Positions 61,509-64,000 of a DNA stretch of 64,000 nt are shown here, piece after piece. The position numbers and the translations under genes were made by a program. Each line of letters starts with the position of its first letter. Position 1 is the stretch's first letter. This stretch comes from Mucilaginibacter sp. KACC 22773. Lineage in GTDB: Bacteria; Bacteroidota; Bacteroidia; Sphingobacteriales; Sphingobacteriaceae. Below the pieces are notes generated by a model, which did not search any database, was not told the DNA's origin, and worked only from the letters and a program-made list of their open reading frames with translations. Where the stretch lies: contig NZ_CP117883.1 in the NCBI RefSeq assembly GCF_028736215.1, positions 124,001-188,000 on the forward strand, written 5' to 3'.

Positions 61509-63881
61509 CTATTCCGATCTCAAGCTCTTTATAGGATTAACCAACGCTGCTTTTATGGCCTGGAAACTTACGGTTACCATGGCTATTACAATGATAATAC
61601 CACCCGCTATAGCAAATATCCACCAATGCATGGGCGTTTGGTAAGCAAAATCACGCAGCCAGGCGCTCATGGCATACCAGGATACCGGCAGGGCCAAAAA
61701 CAACGATATGACAACCAGTAGCAAAAACTTTGATGATAGCATGGCAAATAACGAAGCTGCACTTGCACCCAACACCTTGCGGATGCCTATTTCTTTGATG
61801 CGTTGCTCGGCAGTAAACATAGCTAAGCCCAACAGGCCAAGGCACGATATAAATATAGCCAGGAACGCAAACGTGTTTGAAAGTTTGGTTACTATCTGTT
61901 CGTTTTGGTAAAGCTTTTGGTATTCGTCATCGCTGAAGGTGTAGCTGAATGGGAATGCGGGATTAATTTGCTTAGCCAGGGTTGCCAAACTGGCCAATGC
62001 TTCGCGGGTTTTGCCGGGCTGTGTTTTAACCAGGATATTACCATAGCCCTCCTGCTCGCCATACCTAATAATCAGCGGCTGGATTTGCTCATGCAATGAT
62101 GCAAAATGAAAATCTTTTAATACGCCGATGATTTGTCCCTTTTTGCCCCAAAAGGTTAAAGGCTTACCTATAGGATCGGCATATTTTAATCTTTTTAGCG
62201 TTGTTTCATTGATGAGGTATCCTACTGAATCGGTACCGTAAGCCTTCGAAAAATCGCGACCGGCAGCCATTTTAAGTTTCATGGTTTTTACAAAGTCGTA
62301 CCCTACCGATACCTGTGTAAACTGGATTTGTACGTTATGATCTTTACCTACCCAATCAACATCGCTGGTGCCGTTATCGAGCCCCGTTGGTGTAGCCGTG
62401 ATCCGGCTTATTGACTTGATGCCCGGCATTTGCAAAGCTTCATCTTTAAAAGCCTGGTATTTATGAATCAGTTCGCCATTCATCGGGATGTAAATAAGAT
62501 TTTCGCGATCAAAGCCCAGGTTTTTTGATTGCACATAATCCATTTGCTTGGATATCACAATGGTAGCGGTAATCATGACTACCGACAGGAAAAACTGGAA
62601 TACCACCAGTCCTTTACGGAACATAGTTGTACCGGTATCTAACTTCAATGTTCCTTTTAAAACGTTTACCGGGTTAAAAGATGATAAAAACAAAGCCGGG
62701 TAGCTGCCTGATATAAAGCCGGTAACTAAAGTGATGGCTACTAATTTTAACCAGAAGCCAGGCTGATGAAATGGCAACGCTATCTCTTTTTGTGTAATGC
62801 TGTTAAACACCGGCAGCAGCAATACCAATAATAATAATGAAACCATCACAGCCAGCGTAGTTACCAGCATAGATTCGCCTATAAACTGTTTGATTAGCAC
62901 CGAACGCACCGCACCGACAACTTTGCGCACGCCAATTTCACGGGCACGCTTAACTGAGCGGGCTGTTGTAAGGTTCATGAAGTTGATGCAGGCTATCAGC
63001 AAAATAAAAATAGCCACAATGGTAAACAGGCGCACGTACTCAATACGGCCTCCTTTAAATTCGCCGTTTTCGAAATTGTTATGCAGGTATCCATCTTTAA
63101 ATGGTTGCATGCCTAACTCTTCAGTAAATGTGCCTTTCTTTTGGTTTTTATTCAGGTTGTCTAAAAAGTGGGTGAGTTTTTTTTCTACTAAAGCCGGGTT
63201 GGCATCAGGCCGCAACATAATAACGGTTGAAGGGCCGTTGTTGCCCCAGATTTTTGCCCAATCGTTATCTGCTAAAAATGCATCCCAGTTCATAATAAAA
63301 TCGTACTGCTGCGAAGAAGTTTTGGGCAGGTCGTGGTAAACGCCGGTTACTTTAAAATCCTTCCGGTTTTCATAGCGGATGGTTTTGCCAATAGCCGCAT
63401 GCGCGTTGCCAAAAAAAGCTTTTGCCATTTTATTGGAGATGGCCATGCTGACCGGCGTATTTAAAGCCGTTTGCACGTTGCCCTCCAGTAGAGGGATGGT
63501 AAACATTTTAAAAACGTCGGCACCTCCATTAACCCCGCCCATTTTCAGGATTTTATCGCCAACACGGAACGTGCTTTCGCCGCCGTAGGAAATTCCTGTT
63601 GATGCCTCAATTTCGGGAATTTGCTTTTTAAGCTCATCGGGCAACAAGCCAGGGGTGTTATATTGGCCAACAACCTTATTATCATAGTACTGGCGTTCAT
63701 AAACGGAAAATAAACGGCTGCTGTTTTTGTGATAAGCATCCATCTCCAGTTCGTTTTGCACCCATAGTAAGATCAATAAACTACAAGCCAGCCCTAAAGA
63801 AAGTCCCGCAATATTTATAAACGCATGTGCCTTATTCCTGATAAGGTTTCGCCATGCGATTTTTAGATAATTCCTTAACAT
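61509..63881 (-). CDS. FtsX/MacB-type ABC permease, array member 5 (type A)
   Basis: A 790-residue permease, exactly as long as member 1 and of the same type A: LSLGLACSLLILLWVQNELEMDAYHKNSSRLFSVYERQYYDNKVVGQYNTPG (in parts) and a C-terminal LGASAASLFAMLSSKFLLLVVISL. Starts MLRNYLKIAWRN, ends NPIKSLRSE. Type A copies thus stand at both ends of three type B copies. Confidence 0.9.
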   Translation of the reverse strand: MLRNYLKIAWRNLIRNKAHAFINIAGLSLGLACSLLILLWVQNELEMDAYHKNSSRLFSVYERQYYDNKVVGQYNTPGLLPDELKKQIPEIEASTGISYGGESTFRVGDKILKMGGVNGGADVFKMFTIPLLEGNVQTALNTPVSMAISNKMAKAFFGNAHAAIGKTIRYENRKDFKVTGVYHDLPKTSSQQYDFIMNWDAFLADNDWAKIWGNNGPSTVIMLRPDANPALVEKKLTHFLDNLNKNQKKGTFTEELGMQPFKDGYLHNNFENGEFKGGRIEYVRLFTIVAIFILLIACINFMNLTTARSVKRAREIGVRKVVGAVRSVLIKQFIGESMLVTTLAVMVSLLLLVLLLPVFNSITQKEIALPFHQPGFWLKLVAITLVTGFISGSYPALFLSSFNPVNVLKGTLKLDTGTTMFRKGLVVFQFFLSVVMITATIVISKQMDYVQSKNLGFDRENLIYIPMNGELIHKYQAFKDEALQMPGIKSISRITATPTGLDNGTSDVDWVGKDHNVQIQFTQVSVGYDFVKTMKLKMAAGRDFSKAYGTDSVGYLINETTLKRLKYADPIGKPLTFWGKKGQIIGVLKDFHFASLHEQIQPLIIRYGEQEGYGNILVKTQPGKTREALASLATLAKQINPAFPFSYTFSDDEYQKLYQNEQIVTKLSNTFAFLAIFISCLGLLGLAMFTAEQRIKEIGIRKVLGASAASLFAMLSSKFLLLVVISLFLALPVSWYAMSAWLRDFAYQTPMHWWIFAIAGGIIIVIAMVTVSFQAIKAALVNPIKSLRSE

Positions 63882-63883
63882 AT

Positions 63884-63925
63884 GTTAGTTCATTGGTTTA
63901 TTAGTTCACTGGTTCATTGGTCTTG
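63884..63925. repeat. TTCATTGGTTTATTAG-type repeat
   Basis: GTTAGTTCATTGG, TTAGTTCACTGG and TTCATTGGTC follow one another. The same words flank the topB upstream region (19621-19650). A dispersed AT-rich repeat in the spacer before the sixth permease. Confidence 0.5.
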
Positions 63926-63976
63926 TCTGTTGGCTTACGCCACCAGTATGAACAATGCTTCTCTCTTAATTCTTTT

Positions 63977-64000
63977 TTATTCCGCTTTTAAGCTTTTCAC
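63977..64000 (-). CDS. C-terminus of a sixth permease, cut by the window edge
   Basis: Minus strand from 64000 reads V-K-S-L-K-A-E-stop. All complete members of the array end VKSLRSE-stop (with NP before), so this is almost certainly the end of another FtsX/MacB-type permease that continues to the right. Confidence 0.75.
   Translation of the reverse strand: MKSLKAE

Noticed and set aside
51653..64000. Complete MacB-type efflux systems
   Set aside because: No ATPase domain, MacA-like adaptor or TolC-like gene is present; the proteins are permeases only.

Overview
The window looks like chromosomal DNA from a member of the Bacteroidota, most likely the Sphingobacteriaceae and Mucilaginibacter-like. 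The reasons are the promoter signal TTTG-N17/19-TAnnTTTG (a perfect copy on the minus strand at 34-64), few Shine-Dalgarno sequences, a TonB-dependent receptor, FKBP lipoproteins, GH172/DUF6786/DUF1080 genes, arrays of about 790-residue FtsX-type permeases, and many palindromic intergenic repeats. This assignment is by recognition; no database search was possible. No tRNA, rRNA, CRISPR array or prophage was seen.

Layout. 1-3.3 kb is an accessory patch: an AT-rich orphan Imm7-like immunity gene between two copies of a two-hairpin repeat, then an IS110-family element inserted in a REP-like palindrome (with a candidate bridge RNA and a duplicated right end), then a small MITE-like insertion inside another palindromic repeat. 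3.3-4.5 kb holds two decayed membrane-protein genes. 4.5-12 kb holds a peroxiredoxin, a Tat-exported TIM-barrel sugar isomerase, serine acetyltransferase, a YiaA-like protein and a flavin oxidoreductase. 12-17.4 kb is a minus-strand sugar operon: GH172 hydrolase, FAH-family enzyme, DUF6786 lipoprotein, FucP-like importer and SDR dehydrogenase. 17.7-26.8 kb holds regulators, pirin, topoisomerase III, a TetX-like monooxygenase with a TetR regulator and a clear operator, and a LysR/MATE/GNAT locus. 27-34.5 kb is housekeeping: asparaginase, TatD, two FKBP isomerases, NrnA, Ndk, a DUF721 protein and RecF. 34.7-46.6 kb has secreted proteins (one a tandem-repeat protein), an alpha-ketoglutarate semialdehyde dehydrogenase, ModE plus a TonB receptor, a DEAD helicase and an OMPLA-like barrel. 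46.9-50 kb is a probable 3-keto-glycoside cassette (DUF1080, GMC oxidoreductase, subunit 3). 50-64 kb is an esterase pseudogene followed by five complete and one edge-truncated FtsX/MacB-like permeases in tandem, all on the minus strand.

How genes may work together. The 12-17 kb operon can be read as release, import and oxidation of D-arabinose or L-fucose, ending in a keto-deoxy-sugar-acid enzyme; the aldehyde dehydrogenase at 36.3-37.8 kb would complete a route to alpha-ketoglutarate. The 46.9-50 kb genes fit oxidation of a glycoside at C3 followed by cleavage of the 3-keto-glycoside. The most unusual DNA-level signals are the IS110 element, with guide-like matches in its leader and a right-end duplication ending exactly at the AG core, the repeat-flanked immunity gene, and the permease array with its repeated spacers.
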